Assembly: GCA_019918135.1 (NCBI GenBank)
Contig: WBZZ01005918.1
Location: forward strand, 187,501-251,500
Source: Paulinella micropora
Taxonomy: Eukaryota; Cercozoa; Imbricatea; Euglyphida; Paulinellidae
Length of the DNA: 64,000 nucleotides
Direction: 5' to 3'
The notes beneath the pieces were generated by a model. That model worked only from the letters and a program-made list of their open reading frames with translations. It searched no databases and was not told the origin of the DNA. Below, piece after piece: positions 9,044 through 20,100 of this stretch. Within the stretch, counting starts at the first letter, position 1. Every line of letters starts with the position of its first letter. A program made the position numbers and the translations under genes.

Positions 9044-9855
9044 ATGCTTAAAATAAACAATGTCAAGGTGAAGCCAGTAAAACAAGAGGGTGATGGAAAT
9101 AAAAAAGCAAAAGCTTATAAATTATTTAATGAGCCGTATGCCAACACATTTCTACTCGCCCGTAAGAAGAGCGGGAAAACGACAGCACTCTTTGAAATAC
9201 TGAAACGGACTACAGACAGAAAAACCCGTATTGTAATTATTGCCTCAACGATACACAAGGACTACATTTATAAAGCAATGGTCAAGCACTTTAAGAACAG
9301 GGCAAACCCGATGGCAATATATACCTTTCTTAAATCAGATGGTGTAAATGTTATTGATTATGAGTTAGACAAACTGAACAGACAGGACGAGCAACACGAA
9401 GGAGAAGTAAAACAGGACAAAGAGGAAATAGAGAAGCCACAATTTCTTTATTTCGGAAAGGAAAAGAAAAAAGAAGAAGGTGAGAAGAAAGAAAGGCCAA
9501 GTAAGTATATTCCAGAGGTTTTTTTGTTTTGGATGATTTAGGGAGTGGATTAAGAGACAAGTCCGTAAGTGATTTGTTAAAAAAGAACAGACACTATAAA
9601 TCAAAGGTGATTATGTCAAGCCAGTATTTAAACGACCCACGGCCAGAAGCCATTAAGCAGTTAGATTATTTATTAATCTTTCCGGGGCAATCTCAGGACA
9701 AAATGGAACTCGTGTATAAACACTTAGACCTATCTTTTGACTTTGATTACTTTCTTCAAAAGTATCACGAAGCAACAAAGGAGAGATTTAATTTTCTTTA
9801 TGTCTCAAGTGTCGATAATGAGTTAAGAAAAAATTTTGCCTATCGCATGAAATAA
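9044..9855 (+). pseudogene. FtsK/HerA-type DNA-packaging ATPase, one frameshift
   Basis: ATPase that would pump the element genome into capsids. The Walker A motif is ARKKSGKTTALF (about residue 45). The Walker B region (LDDLGSGLRDKS) is in another frame, because a T7 run near 9517-9523 breaks the frame where the intact Polinton 2 copy reads PEVVFVLDDLG. After the break the frame is open to TAA at 9855, including a sensor-like VIMSSQYLN. The ATG at 9044 matches the start of the Polinton 2 protein. A single-base homopolymer error in assembly would explain the break as well as real decay. Confidence 0.88.
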
Positions 9856-9913
9856 TTATTTTTGTAATTATTTTTTATTTTTGCTGAAAGATTTTTTAAA
9901 ATCTTTCTATTAT

Positions 9914-10231
9914 ATGGTAGTGAAAACAACTCGTGTTGAAGTCATTCCAACAATCTGCAAACGAACTATTAACTCAAGCACCAACATGGCTGGAGGTAAA
10001 AAGAAAACTGGACGGAAGAAGGGCAAGGGGCAGGCTGGTGGTAAAATTAACTGGCAAAAAGTGGGCAAAACCGCAATGGCTGTTGATAAATTTCTTCGCA
10101 ATAATAAGTTAATCTCTAGGACTGCGGGAGCATTAAGTAGTGTCGGGGTACCTTACGCTGGTAGTGTTGGTGCTGTAGCATCAAGACTGGGGTATGGTAA
10201 GCAGAGAGGACGAGGCGCCCTTAAATTCTAA
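9914..10231 (+). CDS. Small very basic protein (core/minor capsid candidate)
   Basis: 105 residues. It has a Lys/Arg/Gly-rich segment (GGKKKTGRKKGKGQ) and a conserved C-terminus (GVPYAGSVGA ... RGRGALKF). The Polinton 2 homologue is at 33994-34304. Position between ATPase and structural genes, size and charge resemble the small basic DNA-binding core or pX/mu-like proteins of adenovirus-related elements, but I see no decisive motif. An ATG at 9914 is preceded by a TATTATAT stretch. Confidence 0.7.
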   Translation: MVVKTTRVEVIPTICKRTINSSTNMAGGKKKTGRKKGKGQAGGKINWQKVGKTAMAVDKFLRNNKLISRTAGALSSVGVPYAGSVGAVASRLGYGKQRGRGALKF

Positions 10232-10292
10232 AAAAAAATCATTTGATATAACAAAACTTTATAACACAGAAGTATTTTTTTGTTAATATACA

Positions 10293-11024
10293 ATGGTCGC
10301 TAAGACTAAAAATGTGAAAAAGGCGAAAGTCCGTCCACCGCGGGTTTATAGGAATAAAAGCGGGAAACCATATATTATCCAGAAGGGTAAAAAATATTAT
10401 CTTAATTTTGGTAAAAAGACAAATGATATGAGCACACTTCAAATTGTTAAACTTTTTATGAAATACTTAAGCAGACCAAAATCAAAGCGAGCACCTAAGC
10501 GAAAAGAAGACTTAAGAAAAGTCCAGAGCCTTTCAGAGATTGAGCAAAATACTAGAACCGCCATTAATGACCACTTAGACAAACTCAGAAAGGAGAAATA
10601 CGAAAAGATTGATGAGATTGACCAAAAAGAGAAAAAAGCACGGGCTGGTGCTGAAGAAGAAAAGAAGAGGCAACACCGAAAAGACATGGAAGATATCAAG
10701 GAACGACAAGAACAAAAAGACAGAGAACTAAGAAGGGAGCAAAAACTCATAGAAGATGTAAAATATGAAGAAGACAGAAAAAATAGGATACAAGCATTAC
10801 CACCGCCACCACAATATCAATATATTATGCCACCACAGCAGGGGCAACCACAAGCACCGCCATTAGGAGCACCACCACAAGCATCGCCCTTACCTAATTT
10901 AGGAGATGAAACACCATTGAAAACGAAAGAGCAATATGAGGAAGAAAAAAAGCAAAAGCAGAAAGATATTGAAACACTGAAATTAGCAGGATATACAGAT
11001 AAGTTCATAAAAGATGAGTCGTAA
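10293..11024 (+). CDS. Coiled-coil protein with Pro/Gln-rich C-terminal region
   Basis: 243 residues. A basic N-terminus (KVRPPRVYRNKSGKPYI) is followed by a segment shared with Polinton 2 (KEDLRKVQSLSEIEQNTRTA), a long charged coiled coil (about residues 85-165), a PPPQ/APP-rich linker and a short C-terminal helix. It overlaps the next gene by 11 nt (ATG inside), suggesting coupled expression. Structural or scaffold function is likely from the setting but not demonstrated. No family recognised. Confidence 0.68.
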   Translation: MVAKTKNVKKAKVRPPRVYRNKSGKPYIIQKGKKYYLNFGKKTNDMSTLQIVKLFMKYLSRPKSKRAPKRKEDLRKVQSLSEIEQNTRTAINDHLDKLRKEKYEKIDEIDQKEKKARAGAEEEKKRQHRKDMEDIKERQEQKDRELRREQKLIEDVKYEEDRKNRIQALPPPPQYQYIMPPQQGQPQAPPLGAPPQASPLPNLGDETPLKTKEQYEEEKKQKQKDIETLKLAGYTDKFIKDES

Positions 11025-11505
11025 AGACTTACAAAAAGCCAGTCAAGATATTCAGACGGCTATAGCCACAGCGACATCTTTAGAGGAACAGAAAAAGTTA
11101 GCAGAAGAATATAAAGAAAAACTTGAAAAGGAAGAAAAGAAAGCAGAAGAAAAGGGTAAGCATTTTGAACATTTACAAATTAATCAATTTTTAATCTCAG
11201 CATTTTCAAAAACTTATCACCCAAACATTACTATAAAAGAGTTAGCACAGGCTTTAAAAAAGAGACTAGATAGTGATGGACATAAAAAATTAAATTACAA
11301 AGACACTTCAAAGTGGATTATTGACATGATTAAAAGGTTTAATATTGATGTTGGAAATAAAAAGGAAAACGTAAAAAGAAAAGTAGCGGATTATGCTAGA
11401 TATGAAGAGTATATGGGTATTAATGAGCAAAAAGGTAGTGGAGCGAAGACATTAGAAGAATTAATTGATAAGGTATTTTCAATAGCGAAAATAAAAAATA
11501 CTTAG
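11014..11505 (+). CDS. Coiled-coil/helical protein of unknown function
   Basis: 163 residues. The N-terminal third is charged coiled coil. The rest is a mixed helical domain (about residues 50-160). It sits between the coiled-coil gene and the protease, overlapping the former. In Polinton 2 a different short gene (32967-33206) occupies this slot and I see no convincing similarity, so this position may be variable between elements. Confidence 0.6.
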   Translation: MSRKDLQKASQDIQTAIATATSLEEQKKLAEEYKEKLEKEEKKAEEKGKHFEHLQINQFLISAFSKTYHPNITIKELAQALKKRLDSDGHKKLNYKDTSKWIIDMIKRFNIDVGNKKENVKRKVADYARYEEYMGINEQKGSGAKTLEELIDKVFSIAKIKNT

Positions 11506-11528
11506 CCCGCAAAGATTGGAAACACACA

Positions 11529-12234
11529 ATGAACAAACATGATTTTGTAAATACTCTAACAAACAAAATGACAATAGACCCAAATGTGGATAAACAAGTT
11601 TCAAATGATTTGAATATTGACGAGGGAATGCCACAGCAACCACAGCCAGACAAAACACCACCAGAGCAACCACAGCAACCAGAGCCACAGCAACCAGAGC
11701 CAGAGCCACAACCACAGACAGAGGAGCCACAGCAGGGTGAGGGGCTGGGACTAATGACTAATGAAATAGACGACATAATGAAAAAATATGGATGGTATCT
11801 CGGAGCAATAGCCAGTGATGAAATCTACAAACTAAATCCAGAAAAAAGAAAGCGATACGGATTTATAACGAATACCGACCCGAGCACCAAAAAAGGCCAG
11901 CACTGGATGGCCGTATGGATAAGTCTAGATAAAGACAGGAGTGTTGAAGTGTATGACCCTTTAGCACTTTACGAGCCGACAGAAGACTTTCAACAACAAA
12001 TGAAACAGCTAATAGATAAAAGCCACCCCGATAGTTATTTATTAATGAAGGTTAATCAAGTAAAAGAGCAGACACTCTACCAGTGATACCTGCGGATGGT
12101 TTGCTATGAGGTTTTTAATGGAGCGGGCGAAAGGAGCGCGATTTAAGTTTGCTAGTGGTTATACAGATTTAAAAGAAAGCGAAGCGGAAAAATTAAAAGC
12201 ACAGAATGGTTATGGATTTGACACCTTTTTGTAA
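11529..12234 (+). pseudogene. Adenain/Ulp1-type cysteine protease, frameshifted before the catalytic Cys
   Basis: Capsid-maturation protease. The first 75 residues are a Pro/Gln/Glu-rich linker. The protease domain starts at GLMTNEIDDIMKKYGWYLG. The catalytic His is in GQHWMAVWI (about residue 124), an acidic partner lies in VEVYDPLA, and the nucleophile is in DTCGWFAMRFLMERAKG. The last motif is out of frame with the first part: the frame ends at a stop at 12086, while the Cys segment runs to TAA at 12234 in another frame. One indel near 12070 explains this. The Polinton 2 copy keeps the same motifs. Confidence 0.85.
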
Positions 12235-12239
12235 AAGAT

Positions 12240-12296
12240 ATTTTCTAATATATAGATTTTTGAGGTTGTAGGTGGTTTTTATAAAAAGCACCTACG
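12240..12296 (+). promoter_or_regulatory. Putative promoter/leader motif before penton gene
   Basis: TATATAG followed by TTTTTGAGGTTGTAGG lies 20-45 nt upstream of the penton ATG. The same string, TATATAG plus TTTTTTGAGGTTGTAGG, precedes the Polinton 2 ATPase ATG (35159-35200, minus strand). A shared upstream string at two virion genes of diverged elements suggests a late-type promoter or leader. Confidence 0.4.
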
Positions 12297-13109
12297 ATGG
12301 AGTACAAGGGAGGAAGAAGTTCGGGTATCTATTACATAAATAGTAAAAATAGAATAACGGGAACAGACAGCGACTTCACACACGAAGTCAATATGAAGGG
12401 ACTAGACAATCCCACACATTGTAAAATTCTTCATATTTATGTGCCGAAATCGTATTACTCTGTGGCTTCACCATATAATACTTTTACATTATCCGAAGAC
12501 GGGTATGAGGCTTTAATTACAATACCTGAGGGTAACTACACAATGAACAACTTAAAAAATAAACTATCTGAGATACCGACGGCAGAAAGTCCGAATGATT
12601 ATACTTATGTAGTCTCAAGCAACAATACAAACACAGAAGCGGAGGATGGTAAATTAACATTCAGTGTTTCAAATAACGGAGGTATTCAACCGCGGTTTAT
12701 ATTTGATGCTGATACACGTATTCATGAAGTTATGGGTTTTGATAGAAATTCAACATATTTCTTTACGAATGATTTTATTAAATCGCCGAATGTAATTATT
12801 CTAACTGGTGAAAAAACTCTGTATCTTTAATCGGATTTGGTGAATGAAGGTGATAATCATGTGCTTCAAGAAATATACACCGCCAACGAAATTCCTTTTG
12901 GGTCTGTCATTTACGACGGCTCTGGAAGCGAATACGGGAAAACATTATCCGCAAGTTCAAATAATGTATTCAGGTTTTACTTGACGGACGAAAACGACCA
13001 AGCAATAAATCTTAATGGTTTAGGTATCGTTATGACATTATTGGTTTATCGTGAAACTAATTATTTTAGTTTATTTAATTCATTTTTCAATCTTTTGAAA
13101 AAGAGATAA
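12297..13109 (+). pseudogene. Penton-like minor capsid protein with an internal stop
   Basis: Expected product 270 residues. The first 177 are in one frame (MEYKGGRSSGIYYINSKN ... TGEKTLYL). TAA at 12828-12830 then falls where Polinton 2 has a Gln codon, and the same frame continues with SDLVNEGDNHVLQEIYTAN to TAA at 13109. A single C-to-T change therefore explains the break. Position between protease and capsid, length and beta-rich sequence agree with the Polinton minor capsid (penton, single jelly-roll) protein. The family call rests on synteny as well as sequence. Confidence 0.78.
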
Positions 13110-13180
13110 ATATGATATTTTACTCATGCCCTTCCTGCCTTCGTAAAACATCGACCACCATTACAGTATAAAAAACGATG

Positions 13181-13252
13181 TTTTAGAATATAGATTCAAC
13201 AAGTTGAATCCATAGCGAGAATGAGCGTAGCGAATGAAGCGTAATTCTAAAA
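13181..13252 (+). promoter_or_regulatory. Leader hairpin repeat, copy 3 (before capsid gene)
   Basis: TTTTAGAAT...ATTCTAAAA inverted repeat enclosing a second hairpin (GATTCAACAAGTTGAATCC). It begins with AACGATG and ends with ATATCAA, as in copies 1 and 4. It lies between the penton stop and the capsid ATG. Confidence 0.55.
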
Positions 13253-13349
13253 TATCAAAATATCAATTAATTTTAGAATTATTTATTTTTTTCTATAAAT
13301 ATATTCTGGTGAATTAGTTAATTACACTACTTCAAAAACAAAACAAAAA

Positions 13350-14788
13350 ATGCCTGTCCAATACGGAGGAGAACTAGTCCATCAGACTAAGGAACTGCTC
13401 ACGGGTAAGTATGAATTGAACAAACTTACTGCTCGTGAAGGGTCGGCTGATGTTGTTCTCACCACTGCGGGAGGAAATGAAAGCACCTTTGAAATCCCTA
13501 CTCGTCCTTTGAACCTTGCGAGGTCGGTGTTGCGATTTACTTACACCCCTGCCACATCTGCTGGTTATAATCGTATGTTTATGGATTGCTTGCCTATGAT
13601 ACAAAGAATTGAACTGCGAAGCCGAAGCGGTCAATATTTGTGCAATCTTCAACACGTGGGCAATTACACTAAGATGATTTGGAAGCCCGAAATTAAATAT
13701 GAAAAATTTATGGCACTTGAAAACCACGGGGCGGGTGTATCTAGCGGGGCTATGTTTCAAAAGTGTAATGCTGGAAGAGTTGAAATTGGAACTAGAGCAG
13801 AAAGAAAGGCAATTACTGATGCAGCCAATACTGCTGGAGTGGTTGCTGCAGTTCAAGGTTATTACAAAGTGCCACTTGTTAATGCCCGCCGTCATAATGA
13901 TACTGCTCTCGCCGATAGCACTGCTGGAAATTATAGCCTTGTTAATGTTCCTTTTGAGGAGGCAAAGTATTTTGAAGGAGGAACTAATGCGTCCCCTGAC
14001 CCTGTTATTAAAGTTAAACTTCCGTTGGGTATGATTTTTGGAACTATTTTTGAATTAGATAAGACTATTGGTTTTAATGAAATTTTGGATTTGCGAATTG
14101 TGTGGGAGGGTACTAACCGCTCTACTTTCTATGGAACTGATGCAAGCAGTATTTCCACTGGTGCTGCACAGGTGGCTGTTGGTGCTACTATTTCAAACTT
14201 GAATCTGTTTCTTGCCGTAGAGACTGACCCGAATGTTGTCCTTGGTGTTCAGCAGAAGATTGCGGTAGAAGGTTTCCCGTTTAAGATTGAATACCCTATC
14301 TCTTGGAAACAGAACCTCTCAACAGCAAGCCAAAATTTCGTTGTAAAAATGAACCGCTCACAGGGTGAGAGAATTAGAAGAATTTATACTTCCGCATTCC
14401 ACAACGACGAAAATAAAAATACTGCTTTCGACAATGATAACAGAGCGGATGCAAAGATTATTTCATATTATACAACTCTGGATGGTTCTCGTCTTCAACA
14501 AGTTGACATTGACACCTCTGAGAATGAGGACTATATGATTTTGAAGGATAAGTTGAAGGGAAGTGCGATGTCTATCATTACAACTGGTTTCATGTGGATA
14601 CTTGGGACAATAACCGCCCACTATGTGATAAGGATACCGATGGGTATGAGGTGAGTGGTCTGAGCCTTGACACTGAGAGGCGATATGAGTTCGTTTCAAC
14701 TACTGCTGGAAATAATCTAAACCATTACACTTTTGCCATTCTTCAACGAAGTGTGCTTGTGAAGGGAATTGAAATCCTTATGAGTTGA
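13350..14788 (+). pseudogene. Major capsid protein (double jelly-roll), one frameshift
   Basis: Main shell protein, expected about 479 residues. MPVQYGGELVHQTKELL is followed by a conserved block (TFEIPTRPLNLARSVLRFTY) typical of Polinton capsid proteins and shared with Polinton 2. The frame runs 434 codons. Near 14572 the conserved C-terminal block (WDNNRPL ... GLSLDTERRYEFV) moves to another frame and ends at TGA 14786-14788. A short indel explains the break. The gene is preceded by leader hairpin copy 3 and an AT-rich stretch, and followed by copy 4. Confidence 0.9.
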
Positions 14789-14856
14789 TATTTATCAACT
14801 CCACTCTCATTCGCTTTGCTCATTCTCGTTTGTTGATAAACATCGAAAAAACGATG

Positions 14857-14925
14857 TTTTAGAATGTAGATTCAACAAGTTGAATCCATGGCGGGAGTGC
14901 GTCAGCACGAAGCGCAATTCTGAAA
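14857..14925 (+). promoter_or_regulatory. Leader hairpin repeat, copy 4
   Basis: Preceded by AACGATG, then TTTTAGAAT, the inner palindrome ATTCAACAAGTTGAAT, and AATTCTGAAATATCAA. It lies about 50 nt upstream of the ATG at 14976 and in the same orientation to that gene as the other three copies are to theirs. Confidence 0.55.
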
Positions 14926-14975
14926 TATCAAAAAGAATCATAAAAATAAAAAATATTTTTTTGTTTATATAAACA

Positions 14976-16217
14976 ATGACTCACCAGAGAAATTTAATCG
15001 CACAAAATCCCGACTGAGATTTCGTAAATGTAACAGTCGGGCATGATGGTTATCTTGAGACTAATGTTGAAAAAACAGCATTTGGTGAATTAGCAACATC
15101 ACAATACACACCGATTATACAAGAAACATTTATGTATAATGTAAATACCTCTAAGTGGAACACAAGCACTACTAGTGCTACATTAGAGCAAAAGAGTGCT
15201 ATGGCATATTATCTAACAACACAGGCAGTTGGAGGTTCAAGATTATTCAGTGAAACAAAAAAGAAAATTAAATATCGTGCTGGTATGGGTGTATGTGTCA
15301 GATTTACTGCTTTGTGGAATACAAATGAAGCAGGCGGATATTCATCTTATGTAGGTATCGGCGATTCCTTCTTGACGGATGGATTTTTCTTCTCAAGAGA
15401 AAATAGTGTAATGAAAATATACCAATTAAACAACTCCACTGTCATTACCGAGGTTAAACAAAGTCAATGGAGTGTAGATAAAGCGGATGGAACCGATTAC
15501 TTACCAGCAATTGATTTCAGTAAGGGTAATGTATTTCAGATTAAATATCAATACTTAGGTTTTGGTCAGATATCATTTTATATTGAAAATCCAAACACGG
15601 GGATATTTCAACTAGTCCATGCTATACGATATGCTAACAGCAAAACTGCTCCTTCTCTTAATAATACTACTTTACCATTTTTGGCTTCTATAGCAGTTGG
15701 TGCTAATCCGCAAATCCAAAATCTTAGAATTGCCAGTGTTGGATGCTTTATTGAAGGAACTGAAATCATAAGAGGTATTCCATTTATTTATGAAAGAACA
15801 GCAAATACAACGAATGCAGCAACTCATGCTTTTACTATGAGAAATAATACTAATATTATTGGAAACACTATTGCTAATTATAGTATAGTGTATCCAAGAC
15901 GGCTAAATATTCTAAATACTGACACTAAAAGTAGCGTAATCATTAAGGTAATAAAAAATGCTACACTTACAGGTGCCGTGTATGCTGAGAACAATACAAA
16001 TACGAGTTTAGTTTCGTTTGATACTACTGCCACTATTAGTGGCGGGAATGTGATTGCTGTTGTATTCGTGAATACTAGTGATGCTCAAAGTATAAATTTT
16101 GCTGATTATGATTTAGATGACATGTTGCCAAGCGAAAGGCTAACTATAACAGCACAGGCTACTGCAAATCAGACTATAAGTATTCAGTATGCTTTTACTT
16201 GGATCGAGGACCCATAA
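14976..16217 (+). pseudogene. Lectin-like virion surface protein, one in-frame TGA
   Basis: Expected 413 residues. The ATG at 14976 gives MTHQRNLIAQNPD, then TGA at codon 14, then an uninterrupted frame (DFVNVTVGHDGYL ...) to TAA at 16217. A later ATG at 15132 would give a 361-residue product. The region GNVFQIKYQYLGFGQISFYI ... FQLVHAIRYANS resembles, from memory, a beta-sandwich module found in tail or surface proteins of marine phages and large DNA viruses. I cannot confirm this without a search. There is no counterpart in Polinton 2. A virion-surface attachment role is inferred. Confidence 0.6.
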
Positions 16218-16257
16218 TGCAAAAAAAAACGAAAATGGAAGTGTGGATTTTCAAATA

Positions 16258-16737
16258 TCACTTTTTAAAATACTTGATAAAATTATTTTTTCTAACTTCA
16301 TTCATTTCTTCATTTTTTTCTAGAAATGAAAGCACACATGCCACATCGCAAAATCTATCATCGTCAATTGAAACTGATAACACATTTTTTTTCTTACACT
16401 CTTTACAAGATGCTTTATTTAATATACATCCTTCTTCTGTACATGTAGCAGTAGCTATTTCTTCACCCACATTAGCCTTTATTTCGGTAATTCCAGTCTC
16501 TCTCACAACAAGATCTGTTTCCTTAAAAGGAGTGCTTTGTTCCTCCATCATTTTTTCTAATGTGGCCTCCAACGGAATAACTACTTTCACGTTGTCGTCC
16601 CTCGGCTTGTATTGATCATAGAAAGATACAATGTCAGGCTTAGTCCATTTAATTGTCGGCATTTTGACATTGCCGCTGTCAAGATTCCATTTTTCAATTT
16701 CATTCAAGTAGTCTTGTTTGGTACTCAGGTCGGTCAT
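16258..16737 (-). CDS. Zinc-finger protein (MYM/TRASH-like)
   Basis: 159 residues, intact. The N-terminal two thirds have no known motif (NVKMPTIKWTKPDIVSFYDQ). The C-terminal part carries a cysteine set CTEEGC ... CKECKKKN ... RFCDVACVLSFLEKN, the C-x2-C ... FC-x3-C spacing of MYM/TRASH-type zinc fingers. It converges with the lectin-like gene and is absent from Polinton 2. Protein or nucleic-acid binding is inferred only from the finger. Confidence 0.65.
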   Translation of the reverse strand: MTDLSTKQDYLNEIEKWNLDSGNVKMPTIKWTKPDIVSFYDQYKPRDDNVKVVIPLEATLEKMMEEQSTPFKETDLVVRETGITEIKANVGEEIATATCTEEGCILNKASCKECKKKNVLSVSIDDDRFCDVACVLSFLEKNEEMNEVRKNNFIKYFKK

Positions 16738-16764
16738 CTTATATATTATTAATATTATTTTTTA

Positions 16765-17040
16765 TTATAAATATTTTTTAACCTCGTCAATGTTTTTAAA
16801 CCACGGCTGACGGATAATCCATTCTAAATAAGGCTTATCAATCGTGGCAATATCTGAAATTTTCTTACCTTTATACTTACCGAATGGAAAAATATCCCTT
16901 GGCTTGCCTTCTCTACTTTTTTCAATTGCCTTAATTTCTTCGTCAATCATCTGTTGAACATCTCTTACTGAAAAGAATTCCTTATTCTTCTCAATTGAAA
17001 GTCGTCCAAATTTTTCAGATAGTCTGATGAGGGTGGTCAT
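16765..17040 (-). CDS. ExoX C-terminal-like (DUF3820-type) small protein
   Basis: 91 residues, intact. The second half reads FPFGKYKGKKISDIA, then KPYLEWIIRQPWF. This FGKYKG ... PYLEWI pattern belongs to the small domain found at the C-terminus of exodeoxyribonuclease X and in stand-alone phage proteins. The first half is helical. It is conserved in Polinton 2 at 29359-29634 and placed next to PolB (after the lipase there), so a replication or repair accessory role is likely. No nuclease catalytic residues are present. Confidence 0.78.
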   Translation of the reverse strand: MTTLIRLSEKFGRLSIEKNKEFFSVRDVQQMIDEEIKAIEKSREGKPRDIFPFGKYKGKKISDIATIDKPYLEWIIRQPWFKNIDEVKKYL

Positions 17041-17110
17041 TGGTCTATATAGAGTGGTAAAAAATTTTATGGAAAAAAATTAATTATTTGATATTTTGTT
17101 CATAAATCTT

Positions 17111-20100
17111 TTAATATCCAAAAGGTCTAGTTTCAATCGCATTCTCTACAATTCCGATAACTTGTCTTTTCGTATATGTAAAACTAAATATCTTTTCTAA
17201 GTATTCGCTTCTTATTTTTTTCTTTTGTTTGTCTCTTGTTATCTTGTTGTTTTCTATTATAACTACTTTTCCAGACTTCTCAATTCGCTTAGCAATCCGT
17301 AATCAGTCTCCAACAATTCCGCCAGTTCATTTTTACCATTCTCAAATAATTCAGTGTTCGTAATACCAAGCCCGCAACTTATTACACTTAACATATTCGG
17401 TAAATTCAATGCTTTTTTTGTTTCATAGTTCATACTAAATCCTTATACTGGCTTTACCATTATCTAATAAGTATCCATAACATTTTGGCCCGCCTCCAAC
17501 AAAGGTTTTTATTTTTGCTCCTTTCAATTCATCAGTCCAATCTCCCAGTAAATCTCCTGTCTCTACATCTGCCTCATTAATTTCTTTGTTAGTTGTATAT
17601 ATTACGCTGTCTGTGTCATGATACAATATCCTATTACCTAATTGGTCCATCATATTGTAAAGTCTCATTCTCGCATGGCATGTGGTAAATAAAGCAACCA
17701 CAATATTTGTTTTAATCGGGTCGCTCACCGCATCCTGTTTTAAGTCATAACTGGCTTCTACAATTTGATCGTTAATTATGTTAATATTTATATTATCCAC
17801 TGATTTATCGTTCAATAGTTTGTATAAGGTATCTTTATCCTTTATCATTTTATTCTGTGTTTTATTTTGTTTCTGTCCAAACTTGCCCCATAAAGAGTTC
17901 AAGCACAACTTAGCCACTGCTCGCCGTCCTTCGTTTTTGAATATTTTGCTTTCATCCATCTTAACTCCCATTTTGATTTCCATGCTGTTTATGTAATTTT
18001 GTTTTTCTGCTTCCGTATTACATCCCGCGGGATATCCGCTGGACTCTTGTTTTACTTTCAAGAATGTCTTTATGTATTCTTTGAATAAGCTACTGCTTTG
18101 TTCTTTCCATATACTTTTATCAACTTATACCCTTTGTCTAAGGCCTTGTAAATTTCTGGAGTTGCCCATGTGCTCGTTCTTTATCTGTGTGCTTACATTC
18201 TCCGTGTTGCTCAGTCATTCCGCACTTATCGCATAAGTAATACATCATCTTACCTCTGTCCGCCTTCGGTAAGACTGGGTGTAGTAAGCCTCTAGGTGGT
18301 AGCATCTTAACCTTAGCCACTCCGAAATATTCTCTGTTTATAATTTTATTTTTCATATTTTATTTTTCTTTCCTCCTCGTTGCTTGGTCGTATTATGATA
18401 TGGTGTCCGCTTGGATAAAGGTCGTAATACATCACGGTCGGATAAAGTGAGCATATGTCAATATATTTCGCATACTCATTATCATGTCGTGATTTCCAAT
18501 ATAATTTCAGAGCATTCACTCTACCTCCAAACATCGCCTCTCGTGGGTTTAGTCCTTCTTGTTCAGTAATTCGTTCGTTTGTATCCTCTGCCAGTCTTTC
18601 ACTGGTTTTCATCAGGCTCCATTCGCACTCCCAGACACTTATTACTTTTGCTTGTTCGTTAAGTTGTTTTTCTCTTCTCATTGTTTCCTTGTATAGTTCG
18701 CCCATTGTCTTATTCTTCTTCACATTCAAAGCATTGCTATTCCAACACTTATCACATCCGTGCCAATGACACCCGTAAAACTCATAAGCGGTTTTGTTTT
18801 TCTCATCCCATCCATCGACATACACACGAGATTGCCAGAGTTGAAACATTTTTTCACCTCCGTTGAATGCGTGTTTAATATCGGTTTTGTCTAACCTGCT
18901 TCTGTATGCTAACCATTCTACACAAGCCCTAGAAGTCATCCTGTTTTGCTTTTCCGCTTTCAATATCGCAATTGAATTCTCTTGCATAAACTTAGCACGA
19001 TACAAAGCCATAACACAACTCGCAATAGTTGTATATTGAAAAGGGTCAATACCAAACTCTAGAAACTGGTTTCTAAAATCTATACAACCCTTCCTCAGTA
19101 TATCAACATCTGAATGACAATACTCTGCGATTTCCTTCGCCATATCAAAGTGGTTATGTGCTTTCACTTGTTCGTCATACCATTCAAGAAATTCCTTTCG
19201 TTTATCTCCTCGCATCGTATCGTAGCAGTAATGTTTCTTATGTGGCATTACACCAACATAGTTTCTATTTTTAGCCGTATTGAAGAAGTGCGGGAAGAAA
19301 CCTTTCTTAAGTTCCGTAAGTCCAAATGTCTTTGGAAAGTCTGACAATGGCATCGTAAGAAAACTTAGGCTGTCTATAAAGCGATACTTCTTAAGTGTCA
19401 TCATCATAATCTTACCACCTTCATAGATTACAAATGGAGTTTGTACATTATCAACCAACCACTTAAGAATAAACTGACAATCATAACCGCGGGCATTGTG
19501 CGCGATAAATGTAAATCCGCTGTGTTTACTGTCAAAAGCCCAATTACAGAAATCTTGAATGTTCTTATGTATAATAGGGGAGGGGGCTTCACCCCCTACC
19601 ATACCCCCACCTTTTTCGTCAAGGGTTTGGAAAGGGGCGGGGCCCCTTCCGTCGTAATACTGGCTTTCGGCATGATTAACAATGTGCTCGCCTGTGTCCT
19701 GTGTCGCTTCAAAGTCAAAGAATATGTATTGCTCTGACGGCGGTAAGATTTCTTTTTGGACTATTTCACATTGGTGTTCAAGCGGTTTCACTAGTTTGCA
19801 ATTTCGGCATTTCGCATATCCGCATTTGTGCTCATCCTTCTTTCTGTAATTAAGACCGCACGATTTACATTTTGCTTTAACATCGCAGTTTGTTGTCCTG
19901 TGATTATTAAAGCATTCAGTGTTTGGAAACTTTCTATTACACTGCTCACATTCTTTCCACTGGCTCTTGTCATTTATTCCCTTACATCCGTTGGTTTCGC
20001 AGATACTACATTTGGCTTCACAGGCATGTCTTTCCTTATACCCTCTTAGACATAACTCACAGAAATTCTTTTTTCCTAGCATAGACTTCATGTTAGTTAT

